The notes beneath the pieces were generated by a model. It ran no database searches. It was not told the origin of the DNA and was given only the letters and a program-made list of their open reading frames with translations. From positions 1-64,000 of the forward strand of contig CAYTJQ010000009.1 of the NCBI GenBank assembly GCA_964438205.1: DNA of 64,000 bases, given 5' to 3'. Position 1 is the first letter of the stretch, and every line of letters starts with the position of its first letter. Origin of the DNA: Pseudohaliea sp964438205. Lineage in GTDB: Bacteria; Pseudomonadota; Gammaproteobacteria; Pseudomonadales; Halieaceae. A program made the translations under genes and the position numbers. Shown here in pieces: positions 32,812 to 43,401 of the stretch.

Positions 32812-34657
32812 CGGCGAGTTCCTTACCGCGCAGGAGCCAGGCGTCGATCACCTCGCGGGCGATCGGCGAGGCGGCGGTGCTGCCGCCGCCATTCTCCACG
32901 ATCACGGCCACGGCGATCGTGGGCGCCTCGAGCGGCGCAAAGGCCACGAACAGGCCGTGGTTGCGGTGACGCTCGGCAATCTCGTCCTCGTCGTAGACCT
33001 CGCCCTGGGCGATACCGATGACCTGCGCGGTGCCGGTCTTCCCGGCCATGGTGTACTGGAGGCCCCGGGCGATGAGCTTCGCCGTGCCCCGCTCCCCGTG
33101 GACCACGGCGCGCATGCCCTCGTGGATCGCATCCCAGGTCTCCGGCGCCGCCTCGATTACCCGCACCGGCGCGGGAGGGACCGCCTCCCCGCCGATACGC
33201 CGGACCAGCTTCGGCACGTGGAAGACGCCGCGGTTGGCGATCGCCGCGGTGGCCGCCGCCAGCTGTACCGGTGTGGCCAGCATGTAGCCCTGCCCGATGC
33301 CGACGCTGAGCGTCTCCCCCGGGTACCAGGGCTGACCGAGGGTCTTGCGCTTCCAGTCGCTCGAGGGGAGCACGCCGGGGCGCTCGTCGGTCGTGTCGAT
33401 GCCCGTTCGCGCACCGAGGCCGAAGGGCGCGAGGTAGTCGTGCATGCGATCCACCGTCAGGCGGCGGGCGAGGTCGTAGAAATAGACGTCGCAGGACTCC
33501 GCCAGGGCCATGTGCAGATCCACCTCCGGGGCGTGGCCGGTACCGCGGATGCGCAGGATCCAGTCCCGGTAACGCCGCGTGTCGCCCGGGAGCCGGTACC
33601 AGCCCGGGTCCGGCACGGTGCTCTCCGGCGTCACCAGCCCCGACTCCAGGCCGGCGACGGCCATCAGCGGCTTGATCGTGGAGCCCGGCGGGTACTGGCC
33701 CTGCACGGCGCGATTGAACAGCGGCACGTCCGGCGAGTCGCGCAGCGCGCTGTAGTCGCGGCTGCTGATGCCGTTCACGAACGGGTTGCCGTCGAAGACC
33801 GGCGTGGAGACAAGGGCGAGGACACCCCCGGTCGCCGGGTCCATGGCCACCACGGCTCCGCGCTGCTCCCCGAGGGCCTCCGTGGCCACGCGCTGCAGCG
33901 TGCTGTCGAGGTTGAGCACCAGGTCCCGGCCGGGCTCGGGGTCGAAGCGGTCGAGGATGCGCAGCACGCGGCCGTGGGCATTGGTCTCGACGTTCTGGTA
34001 GCCCACCTCACCGTGCAGCGTGTCCTCGTAGCGGCGCTCGATGCCGGTCTTGCCGATGTGGAAGGTGCCGCGGTAGTCCGACGCGTCCAGGCGCGCCGCC
34101 TCGCGCTCGTTGATGCGACCCACGTAACCGATGGCGTGCGTGAAGAGATCGCCCTGCGGATAGTGGCGCATGAGCTGCGCATCGACCACGACGCCGGGCA
34201 GGCGGTGGCGGTTCACCGCCAGCCGGGCCCGCTCCTCCTCGGTGAGCCGGAAACGCAGGGGAACGGGCTCGTAGGGGCGGCGCTGGTCCAGGCGCCGGCG
34301 AAATGCTTCCAGGTCATCCCCGTCCACGGTCACCAGGTCACCCAGGGCACTGAGCGTCCCCTCGAGGTCCGGCACCCGCTCGCGCACGAGGGAGAGGATA
34401 TGGCTCGGCTTGTTGGCCGCCAGCAGCGCGCCGTGACGATCGTAGATGAGGCCGCGCTTCGGTGGCAGCGCCTGCAACTGGACCCGGTTGCGCTCCGACT
34501 GCGTGCGGTAGGTTTCGTAGCCGGTGACCTGCAGGTTGAAGTAGCGCAGGAACACGAGGAACAGCGCCACGAGCACGGCAAGCACCGCGACCGCTGTGCG
34601 GCCGCCATAGCTGCGCAGTTCCCGCCGCGTGTCCTTCAGGGTGATTGTCTGCGCCAT
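32804..34657 (-). CDS. mrdA: Penicillin-binding protein 2 (peptidoglycan transpeptidase MrdA)
   Basis: PBP2 is the elongasome transpeptidase partnered with RodA. I chose ATG 34655-34657 (MAQTITLKDTRREL), which shares one base with the rlmH stop and gives 617 residues. A single N-terminal membrane helix (VAVLAVLVALFLVFLRYF) is followed by the dimerisation domain and the transpeptidase domain: SXXK in YPPGSTIKPLMAV, SXN-type AESCDVYFYD and KTG in MAGKTGTAQV. Confidence 0.97.
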   Translation of the reverse strand: MAQTITLKDTRRELRSYGGRTAVAVLAVLVALFLVFLRYFNLQVTGYETYRTQSERNRVQLQALPPKRGLIYDRHGALLAANKPSHILSLVRERVPDLEGTLSALGDLVTVDGDDLEAFRRRLDQRRPYEPVPLRFRLTEEERARLAVNRHRLPGVVVDAQLMRHYPQGDLFTHAIGYVGRINEREAARLDASDYRGTFHIGKTGIERRYEDTLHGEVGYQNVETNAHGRVLRILDRFDPEPGRDLVLNLDSTLQRVATEALGEQRGAVVAMDPATGGVLALVSTPVFDGNPFVNGISSRDYSALRDSPDVPLFNRAVQGQYPPGSTIKPLMAVAGLESGLVTPESTVPDPGWYRLPGDTRRYRDWILRIRGTGHAPEVDLHMALAESCDVYFYDLARRLTVDRMHDYLAPFGLGARTGIDTTDERPGVLPSSDWKRKTLGQPWYPGETLSVGIGQGYMLATPVQLAAATAAIANRGVFHVPKLVRRIGGEAVPPAPVRVIEAAPETWDAIHEGMRAVVHGERGTAKLIARGLQYTMAGKTGTAQVIGIAQGEVYDEDEIAERHRNHGLFVAFAPLEAPTIAVAVIVENGGGSTAASPIAREVIDAWLLRGKELAGG

Positions 34658-35127
34658 CAGCCGCGATGATAGGGGTGGTTGCTGAGGATTGTCCAAGCCC
34701 GGTAGAGCTGCTCGACGAGCACAATGCGCACGAGCGGGTGGGGCAGCGTCAGCCGCCCCAGGGACCAGCTCCGCTCCGCCCGCGCCCGGCACGCCGGGGA
34801 CAAGCCATCGGGTCCGCCGACGAGGAATGCCACCGGGCGCCCGTCCATCTGCCAGTCCGCGAGGTGCCGGGCCAGGTCTTCGGTCAGCCAGGGCTCGCCG
34901 GCCGGGTCCAGGGCGATAACCCGGTCATCACCGCCGACCCCCTTGAGCAGCCGCTCACCCTCGCGCTCCGACAGCACCGCGCCGCTGCCATCCGCAGCGC
35001 GCCGTGCCAGCGGCACGTCGCGCCAGGCGAGCTTCATTTCCCGCGGCAGGCGGCGTTCGTAGTCGGCGCTGCCCTCCGCCACCCAGCGCGGCAGCCTGCC
35101 GGCTACCGCGTGCACCGTGAGGCGCAT
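34657..35127 (-). CDS. rlmH: 23S rRNA pseudouridine-1915 N3-methyltransferase RlmH
   Basis: RlmH is a small SPOUT methyltransferase acting on helix 69 of 23S rRNA in the 70S ribosome. Start ATG 35125-35127 (MRLTVHAVAGRLP) gives 155 residues, the family size, and overlaps the rsfS stop by one base (TGATG). The SAM-binding knot is seen in FLVGGPDGLS and RSWSLGRLTLPHPLVRIVLVEQLYRAW, with the conserved C-terminal HPYHRG. Confidence 0.96.
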   Translation of the reverse strand: MRLTVHAVAGRLPRWVAEGSADYERRLPREMKLAWRDVPLARRAADGSGAVLSEREGERLLKGVGGDDRVIALDPAGEPWLTEDLARHLADWQMDGRPVAFLVGGPDGLSPACRARAERSWSLGRLTLPHPLVRIVLVEQLYRAWTILSNHPYHRG

Positions 35128-35462
35128 CAGCCGGGCCGGTCGGGGACCGCCCAGAGCCGCTCCAGGTCGTAGAAATCGCGGGCCGCGGGCAGCATCACGT
35201 GGACCACCACGTCGCCGAGGTCCACCAGTACCCACTCGCCGGCGTCCTGGCCCTCCACCCCGATGGGCCGGGCGTCCGCTTTCTTGGCCTTCTCGATCAC
35301 ACTGTCGGAGAGAGACTTCACGTGCCGGTTGGAGGTGCCGCTGGCCACGACCAGGAAGTCGGTGACATCGGTGCGGTCGCGCACGTCGATACTGACCACG
35401 TTCACGCCCTTGAGGTCCTCGAGGGCATCCCGGGCAAGGTCCCGGAGTTCCTCGGCGGTCAC
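35127..35462 (-). CDS. rsfS: Ribosomal silencing factor RsfS
   Basis: RsfS binds L14 and blocks subunit joining in starvation. The 111-residue protein has the family core DLKGVNVVSIDVRDRTDVTD, VVASGTSNRHVKSLSD, GEWVLVDLGDVVVHVM and RDFYDLERLW. The best start is GTG 35460-35462; the frame remains open far upstream as a shadow of nadD, and the ribosome site is weak. It lies 34 bases after nadD and is coupled to rlmH. Confidence 0.94.
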   Translation of the reverse strand: MTAEELRDLARDALEDLKGVNVVSIDVRDRTDVTDFLVVASGTSNRHVKSLSDSVIEKAKKADARPIGVEGQDAGEWVLVDLGDVVVHVMLPAARDFYDLERLWAVPDRPG

Positions 35463-35496
35463 TGCGCGCGCGGGCCGCTGCAGGCGGCCGGGGGAT

Positions 35497-36201
35497 TCAC
35501 TGCTGGCAATCGTTTTCTTCCTGTCCGTTTTCCGGTTTCTGGAGCTCCTGGCGGTAGAGCCCGTGGCCTTCGATATGGGCGAGCACCGGGTCCGGGACCA
35601 GGTAGCGCGCCGAGCGCCCCGATTGTACCAGCCCGCGGATTTCCGTGGCGGAAATCGGCAGCGGCCGGAGCTGCAGCACATGGACCCCGCCCGCCGGGCG
35701 CGCCCGCAGCGCGTCGGCGTCGACCCGGTACCGGGCGAGCCAGCGGGCCACGGGGCCGCTGTCGGGCAGCGCCGCGTCGGGGCGCGCGAGCGCGACGATG
35801 TGGCAATGGTCCAGGAGTTCCTCCCAGCGGTGCCAGCCCGCCAGCCCGGCCAGCGCGTCACTGCCCATCGCCAGCAGCAGGGAACGGCCCGCGCCCAGTT
35901 CCGCGCGCAGGGACAGCAGGCTGTCGATGGTGTAGGAGAGACCCTCCCGCTCGAGCTCCCTGCGGTCACAGGCGAGGCGGGGGGCGCCGGCGATGGCGAG
36001 CTCCACCAGCGCCGCGCGGGTCGCGGCGTCGACACCGGGCGCCTCCCGGTGCGGCGGCAAGGCGCAGGGCATGAAGCGCAGCTCGTCGAGTGCCAGTCGC
36101 TCGACCAGTTCCACCGCCGAGCGCAGGTGCCCGAGGTGGACCGGGTTGAAGGTGCCGCCGAAGATGGCGAGGGGGCCCGGTTCCGGGCGGGAGCCGGTCA
36201 A
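35497..36201 (-). CDS. nadD: Nicotinate-nucleotide adenylyltransferase NadD
   Basis: NadD makes deamido-NAD from nicotinate mononucleotide and ATP. The nucleotidyltransferase motifs are AIFGGTFNPVHLGHLR (HXGH) and PISATEIRGLVQSG. I prefer TTG at 36199-36201, which overlaps the proA stop as TTGA and gives 234 residues with the usual short lead. An ATG at 36232-36234 would add eleven residues and overlap proA by 37 bases. The Gln/Glu-rich C-terminus (ELQKPENGQEENDCQQ) is unusual. Confidence 0.94.
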   Translation of the reverse strand: MTGSRPEPGPLAIFGGTFNPVHLGHLRSAVELVERLALDELRFMPCALPPHREAPGVDAATRAALVELAIAGAPRLACDRRELEREGLSYTIDSLLSLRAELGAGRSLLLAMGSDALAGLAGWHRWEELLDHCHIVALARPDAALPDSGPVARWLARYRVDADALRARPAGGVHVLQLRPLPISATEIRGLVQSGRSARYLVPDPVLAHIEGHGLYRQELQKPENGQEENDCQQ

Positions 36202-37454
36202 GAGCGTACCTGCCCCTCGCCGAGCACGATCCATTTCTGCGAGGTGAGCCCCTCGAGACCGACGGGGCCGCGGGCATGAAGCTTGTCCGTGGAGATGCCG
36301 ATCTCCGCGCCGAGGCCGTACTCGTAACCGTCGGCGAAGCGCGTGGAGGCGTTGACCATCACCGAGCTCGCATCGACCTCGCGCAGGAAGCGCATGGCCC
36401 GGCCGTGGTCCGCGGTGACGATGGCTTCCGTGTGGCCGGAGCCGTAGCGTGCGATGTGCGCCAGCGCGGCCTCGTAGTCATCGACCACGCGCACGGCGAG
36501 CACCGGCGCCAGGTACTCCTCGCTCCAGTCCGCCTCCGTGGCCGGCCGGATGCCGGGCAGCAGCGCACAGCTGCGCTTGCAGCCGCGCAGCTCCACGCCC
36601 GCTTCCCGGTAGGCCTCGCCGAGGCCGGGGAGCACCGTGGTGGCGATGGCGGCATCGACCAGCAGCGTCTCCATGGTGTTGCAGGTGCCGTAGCGCTGGG
36701 TCTTGGCATTGACCGCGATCGCGTGGGCCATGGCCGGGTCTGCGGCCGCATCGATGAAGACGTGGCAGACGCCGTGGAGATGCTTGAGCACGGGCACCCG
36801 CGCCTCGGCGGTCACGCGCTCGATGAGCCCCTTGCCGCCCCGGGGCACAATGACGTCCACGTAGGCCTCCATGCGCACCAGGGCGGACACCGCCGCACGG
36901 TCCGCCGTGTCGACCACCTGCACTGCGCCCGCGGGCAGCGCCATCGCGCGCAGGCCCTCGGCGATGGCGCCGGCGATCGCCGTGTTGGACGCCAGTGCCT
37001 CGGAACCGCCCCGGAGAATGGTCGCGTTGCCCGCCTTGAGGCAGAGCGCGGCCGCGTCCACAGTCACGTTGGGCCGGGATTCGTAGATGATGCCGATGAC
37101 CCCCAGGGGCACGCGCATGCGGCCGACGCGGATGCCGGAGGGGCGGCTGGCGAGATCACTGATGGCGCCGACCGGGTCCGGCAGGGCGGCCACCTCCCCG
37201 AGCCCGGCGAGCATGCCGTCGATGCGCGCGGGGGTGAGCTCCAGGCGGTCCAGCAGCGCGGCGTCCAGGCCCTGCTCGCGGCCGCGGGCGAGGTCTTCCG
37301 CGTTGGCCGCGGCGATGCGGTCGCGGGCGCCGTCCAGGGCCTCGGCGATGGTCTTCAGGGCACCATTGCGCTCCGCGGTCGTCGAGGCAGCCAGGCGCCG
37401 CGACGCGGTGCGCGCGGCCCGACCGAGTTCCTGCATGTAGCTGTCGAGGGTCAT
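36198..37454 (-). CDS. proA: Gamma-glutamyl phosphate reductase
   Basis: ProA reduces gamma-glutamyl phosphate to glutamate semialdehyde in proline synthesis. The 418-residue aldehyde-dehydrogenase-fold protein has the NADP and substrate motifs PLGVIGIIYESRPNVTVDAA, VIVPRGGKGLI, the catalytic Cys in QRYGTCNTMETLL, and the C-terminal EIGISTDKLHARGPVGLEGL. ATG start. ProB is not in the window; proA heads the nadD-rsfS-rlmH-mrdA-rodA run. Confidence 0.97.
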   Translation of the reverse strand: MTLDSYMQELGRAARTASRRLAASTTAERNGALKTIAEALDGARDRIAAANAEDLARGREQGLDAALLDRLELTPARIDGMLAGLGEVAALPDPVGAISDLASRPSGIRVGRMRVPLGVIGIIYESRPNVTVDAAALCLKAGNATILRGGSEALASNTAIAGAIAEGLRAMALPAGAVQVVDTADRAAVSALVRMEAYVDVIVPRGGKGLIERVTAEARVPVLKHLHGVCHVFIDAAADPAMAHAIAVNAKTQRYGTCNTMETLLVDAAIATTVLPGLGEAYREAGVELRGCKRSCALLPGIRPATEADWSEEYLAPVLAVRVVDDYEAALAHIARYGSGHTEAIVTADHGRAMRFLREVDASSVMVNASTRFADGYEYGLGAEIGISTDKLHARGPVGLEGLTSQKWIVLGEGQVRS

Positions 37455-37538
37455 GCTGCCTGCCCGTCACGCTGGGCGCGGCAGTATACCCGAGGCAGCT
37501 GCCGCGACGCGCCCCAGGAGCGGGCGCTGCGATAACAT

Positions 37539-37567
37539 TTGACAATCATTCTCATTTTCACTACTTT
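37539..37567 (+). promoter_or_regulatory. bfd promoter with overlapping Fur box
   Basis: A perfect -35 TTGACA (37539-37544), 17-base spacer and TACTTT (37562-37567) precede bfd by 26 bases. The sequence TGACAATCATTCTCATTTT (37540-37558) resembles the 19-bp Fur operator with its AATnATTnTCATT core. A Fur-iron repressor bound here would cover the -35 and the spacer. Confidence 0.7.
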
Positions 37568-37592
37568 TTCCGAAGGATCACAGGAAAGGCCC

Positions 37593-37802
37593 ATGTTCGT
37601 CTGTCTCTGCAACGGTATTACCGAAAGCCAGATCCGCGCCGCGGCCTCTACCGGCGTGTCCACGCTCGAGGAGCTCACCGACTGCCTCGGCGTCGCCAGC
37701 CAGTGCGGGCAGTGCGGCGCCATGGCACAGGCGGTGCTCGAAGAAAGCGGTGCTCTCGCGGTGCCGGAAGACCGCTTCTACGCCGCCGCGCGCCCCGGTT
37801 GA
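37593..37802 (+). CDS. bfd: Bacterioferritin-associated ferredoxin Bfd
   Basis: Bfd is a [2Fe-2S] ferredoxin that docks on bacterioferritin and reduces its core so iron can be released. The 69-residue protein has the four cluster cysteines at positions 4, 6, 38 and 41 (MFVCLCNG and QCGQCGAM). Start ATG 37593 follows AGGAAAGG; open frame upstream is non-coding. Expression is probably raised under iron limitation by the Fur box. bfr lies 99 bases downstream. Confidence 0.95.
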   Translation: MFVCLCNGITESQIRAAASTGVSTLEELTDCLGVASQCGQCGAMAQAVLEESGALAVPEDRFYAAARPG

Positions 37803-37901
37803 TCCGCACCCGGCTGGTACCGGGCGCAACCTCCCCTTACACTGTCCCCGTCAAGCCGCCGGCTGCACGCCGCCGGCCCCGTCGTTACAGGAGAGGCAAG
37901 C

Positions 37902-38387
37902 ATGAAGGGCGACCCCAAGGTCATCGAACACCTCAACCGGATTCTGGGCAACGAGCTGGTGGCCATCAACCAGTATTTCCTGCACGCCAAGATGTACAAG
38001 GACTGGGGCCTGACGGAGCTCGCCGAGCACGAATACCACGAGTCCATCGACGAAATGAAGCATGCCGACGAGCTGGTCGAGCGCATCCTGTTTCTCGAGG
38101 GGCTGCCCAACCTGCAGGACCTGGGCAAGTTGCTGATCGGTGAAGACACGAAAGAAATGCTCGAGTGCGACCTGAAACTCGAGCACATTGCCCACAAGGA
38201 CCTGAAAGAAGCGGTCGCCTACTGCGAAAGCGTCGGCGATTATCCCTCGCGGGACCTCGTGGCGAGCATCCTCGAGTCAGAGGAAGAGCACATCGACTGG
38301 CTGGAAACGCAGCTCGGCCTGATCGAACGCCTCGGCCTTCCGAATTACCTGCAGACCGCGACACGCACGGTCAAGCCCGAGGCCTGA
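37902..38387 (+). CDS. bfr: Bacterioferritin
   Basis: Bacterioferritin forms a 24-mer haem-containing iron store. The 161-residue protein starts MKGDPKVIEHLNRILGNELV, close to E. coli Bfr. Ferroxidase ligands Glu18, Glu51, His54, Glu94, Glu127 and His130 are all in place, and haem ligand Met52 is present in IDEMKHAD. An AGGAGAGG site precedes the ATG. It is paired with bfd upstream and convergent with grxD. Confidence 0.97.
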   Translation: MKGDPKVIEHLNRILGNELVAINQYFLHAKMYKDWGLTELAEHEYHESIDEMKHADELVERILFLEGLPNLQDLGKLLIGEDTKEMLECDLKLEHIAHKDLKEAVAYCESVGDYPSRDLVASILESEEEHIDWLETQLGLIERLGLPNYLQTATRTVKPEA

Positions 38388-38408
38388 CCGCGGCGTTCGG
38401 GGCGGGCC

Positions 38409-38738
38409 TCAGGAGACGGCCTCGCCCCCCGTGGCTTCCTTGATGAGGGTGGCGAGCTCGCCGCTCTCGTGCATCTCGCTCACGATATCGCAACCGCCGA
38501 TGAGCTCACCTTTCACCCAGAGTTGGGGGAAGGTGGGCCAGTTGGCGTACTGCGGAAGGTTGGCGCGGACATCCGGATTGGAGAGCACGTCCACGTAGGC
38601 GAAGCGCTCGCCGCAGGCCATCAGCGCCTGCACCGTCCGCGCCGAGAAGCCGCACTGCGGCTGGTTCGGTGAGCCCTTCATGTACAGCAGGATCGGGTTG
38701 TTTTCGATCTGCTCCCGGATTTGTTCCATGATATCCAT
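38409..38738 (-). CDS. grxD: Monothiol glutaredoxin GrxD (Grx4)
   Basis: GrxD binds and transfers [2Fe-2S] clusters with glutathione. The 109-residue protein has the monothiol CGFS active site (QPQCGFSARTV), WPTFPQLWV and GGCDIV, the glutathione-binding motifs. ATG 38736-38738 is chosen because AAGGAA lies 6 bases upstream; a GTG two codons earlier touches the ribosome site. It fits the iron cluster with bfd and bfr. Confidence 0.96.
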   Translation of the reverse strand: MDIMEQIREQIENNPILLYMKGSPNQPQCGFSARTVQALMACGERFAYVDVLSNPDVRANLPQYANWPTFPQLWVKGELIGGCDIVSEMHESGELATLIKEATGGEAVS

Positions 38739-38968
38739 CGTCACTTCCTTAACGTTCCTGTTGCTGGCCGGGTAGAGATCCGGCGGGTATCAGCGCGCCG
38801 CGCCGTGTATACCTGCGTATTTTAGTCGGTTATTCGACAAAAGTCGCGGCCCGGCTTTCAGCCCCCGGCATTTGCCAGCACCGGGTCCAGCCGCTATGCT
38901 CGCCGGTTTTTCCGCGCCCGGGCATCTGCCCCTGACACCCCCCGGGGCACACCCGCAGAGGATCGACC

Positions 38969-39880
<912 letters not shown>

Positions 39881-39898
39881 GCAACTTGCACCAAAAAC

Positions 39899-39927
39899 TT
39901 GCAGGATCTTCAAAAGCGCACTATCTT
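39899..39927 (+). promoter_or_regulatory. Candidate promoter upstream of the QVEA-repeat gene
   Basis: TTGCAG (39899-39904), a 17-base spacer and TATCTT (39922-39927) lie just after argF, in the 146-bp AT-richer gap before the repeat-protein gene. The -35 is weak. Confidence 0.35.
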
Positions 39928-40026
39928 GTAGACCAGCTTGAATCATGACCCCAGATATAGCGCCCCACCCATCAAGGGCGCAGCGCCGAGCCCCGCGGGC
40001 CGGCGGGGCCCGGCGGAGGGAACGCC

Positions 40027-40411
40027 ATGAATGACCGCGACGACACGCACAGCGACCGCGAGAGTATCCTCATGGCGCTGGACCAGATCAGCCAGACCAT
40101 CGACGTCATGACCAGCGTCGTCGGCCGCCTGCGCAGCCAGGTAGAAGCACAGGTAGAAGCACAGGTAGAANNNNNNNNNNNNNNNNNNNNNNNNNNNNNN
40201 NNNNNNNNNNNNNNNNNNNNNNNNNNNNNNNNNNNNNNNNNNNNNNNNNNNNNNNNNNNNNNNNNNNNNNCAGGTAGAAGCACAGGTAGAAGCACAGGTA
40301 GAAACCCGGGTGGAAGCGCGGGCCGACGCGCAGACAGACCGCGACAACGGCGGCGCCCAGGGCCAGGAGCCGCCGCCCGGCGGCAGCGCACCGGACCGCA
40401 TCCTCCACTGA
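40027..40411 (+). CDS. Small coiled-coil protein with QVEA repeats, interrupted by an assembly gap
   Basis: A clear GGAGGG ribosome site precedes ATG 40027. The protein begins MNDRDDTHSDRESILMALDQ, continues as an amphipathic helix (IDVMTSVVGRLRSQ), then enters a tetrapeptide repeat QVEA encoded by tandem copies of CAGGTAGAAGCA. 100 Ns interrupt the repeat; the frame after the gap resumes with QVEA and ends TRVEARADAQTDRD...APDRILH at 40411. If the two flanks simply overlap, the product is 83 residues; more repeats would lengthen it in steps of four. No family recognised. Eight bases upstream of a membrane-protein gene. Confidence 0.7.
40138..40303 (+). repeat. Unresolved 12-bp coding tandem repeat (CAGGTAGAAGCA)
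   Basis: The 33 bases before the N run (40138-40170) and the 33 after it (40271-40303) are identical and consist of 2.75 copies of CAGGTAGAAGCA. The 100-N run is a placeholder, so the copy number in the genome is unknown. Unit length is a multiple of three, so changes would not shift the frame. Confidence 0.9.
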
Positions 40412-40418
40412 TCACCCC

Positions 40419-41102
40419 GTGATCACCGCCGCCGGGCCGGCCGCCAGCTACGCGGGTACCCGGCGTCGGGCCAGCCTCGCGCTGCTGGTCGTCGCCAACC
40501 TGGTGCCCCTGGCCGGCGTCCTGTTCCTCGACTGGGACATCGCCGCCCTCGTGGTGCTCTACTGGTCCGAGAACCTCGTCCTCGGCTTCTATACGCTGCT
40601 GAAAATGCTCGCGGTGAACCCGCTCGGGGCCCTGCCCACGGGCCTCTTCTTCGCGATCCACTACGGCGGTTTCTGCGCCGTACACGGTCTGTTCATCCTC
40701 ACCCTGCTCATCGACGACCAGGCCCAGGTGCTCGGTGGCGACAGCTGGCCCCTGTTCCTGGTCTTCCTCCAGCTGCTGCTCGACGTCGTCCGGCAGGTCC
40801 TCGCCCATGCACCGCCCTACTGGCTCTGGGCGTTCCTGGCGCTACTGGTGAGCCACGGTGGCTCCTTCGTGCTCAACTTCCTCCTCGCCGGGGAGCGCGA
40901 GCGGGCGACCCTCAACGCGCTGATGGGCGCTCCCTACGGGCGCATCGCCGTGCTCCACATTGCCATCATCGCCGGCGGCTTCGCCGTGCTCGCCCTCGGC
41001 GAGCCCCTGGGCCTGCTGCTGGTCCTCGTCGCCCTCAAGCTCGGGCTGGACATCGCCCTCCACCTGCGCGAGCACCGCAGGGCCGCCCCCGTCGCCGACT
41101 GA
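40419..41102 (+). CDS. Polytopic membrane protein (DUF6498-like)
   Basis: The 227-residue protein has about six hydrophobic segments: LALLVVANLVPLAGVLFL, ALVVLYWSENLVLGFYTLL, LFFAIHYGGFCAVHGLFIL, FLVFLQLLLDVVRQVL, IAVLHIAIIAGGFAVLAL and LGLLLVLVALKLGLDIAL. The motif YWSENLVLGFY resembles the DUF6498 family of unknown function. GTG start at 40419 lacks a good ribosome site and follows the repeat-protein stop by 7 bases, suggesting coupled translation. Confidence 0.75.
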   Translation: MITAAGPAASYAGTRRRASLALLVVANLVPLAGVLFLDWDIAALVVLYWSENLVLGFYTLLKMLAVNPLGALPTGLFFAIHYGGFCAVHGLFILTLLIDDQAQVLGGDSWPLFLVFLQLLLDVVRQVLAHAPPYWLWAFLALLVSHGGSFVLNFLLAGERERATLNALMGAPYGRIAVLHIAIIAGGFAVLALGEPLGLLLVLVALKLGLDIALHLREHRRAAPVAD

Positions 41103-41137
41103 CGTCTGACGCGCGGCAAATATTTACACTGCACACA

Positions 41138-41166
41138 TTCACAGGACCCGGAGCGGGCGCTACACT
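41138..41166 (+). promoter_or_regulatory. Promoter of fadBA
   Basis: TTCACA (41138-41143, five of six) and TACACT (41161-41166, four of six) are 17 bases apart, with transcription expected about 53 bases before the fadB ATG. An AT-rich palindrome AAATATTT (41118-41125) lies upstream. Confidence 0.6.
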
Positions 41167-41225
41167 GTAAGGCCCCCGCCGGCTCCCGCGCCGGCATCCA
41201 TTGCCTACAGCAACAGGACCTCACC

Positions 41226-43373
<2,148 letters not shown>

Positions 43374-43401
43374 GCGCCGGTTCGCGTAAAGGAGAATGAC
43401 T

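Noticed and set aside
39944..40035. A 29-codon upstream frame ending over the start of the QVEA-repeat gene
   Set aside because: Its start has no ribosome site and the peptide is Arg/Pro-rich without features; a leader peptide cannot be supported.
40138..40303. The 40.2 kb gap as a simple contig overlap like the one at 57.9 kb
   Set aside because: The flanks do match over 33 bases, but the matching sequence is itself a tandem repeat, so overlap and a genuinely longer array cannot be told apart.
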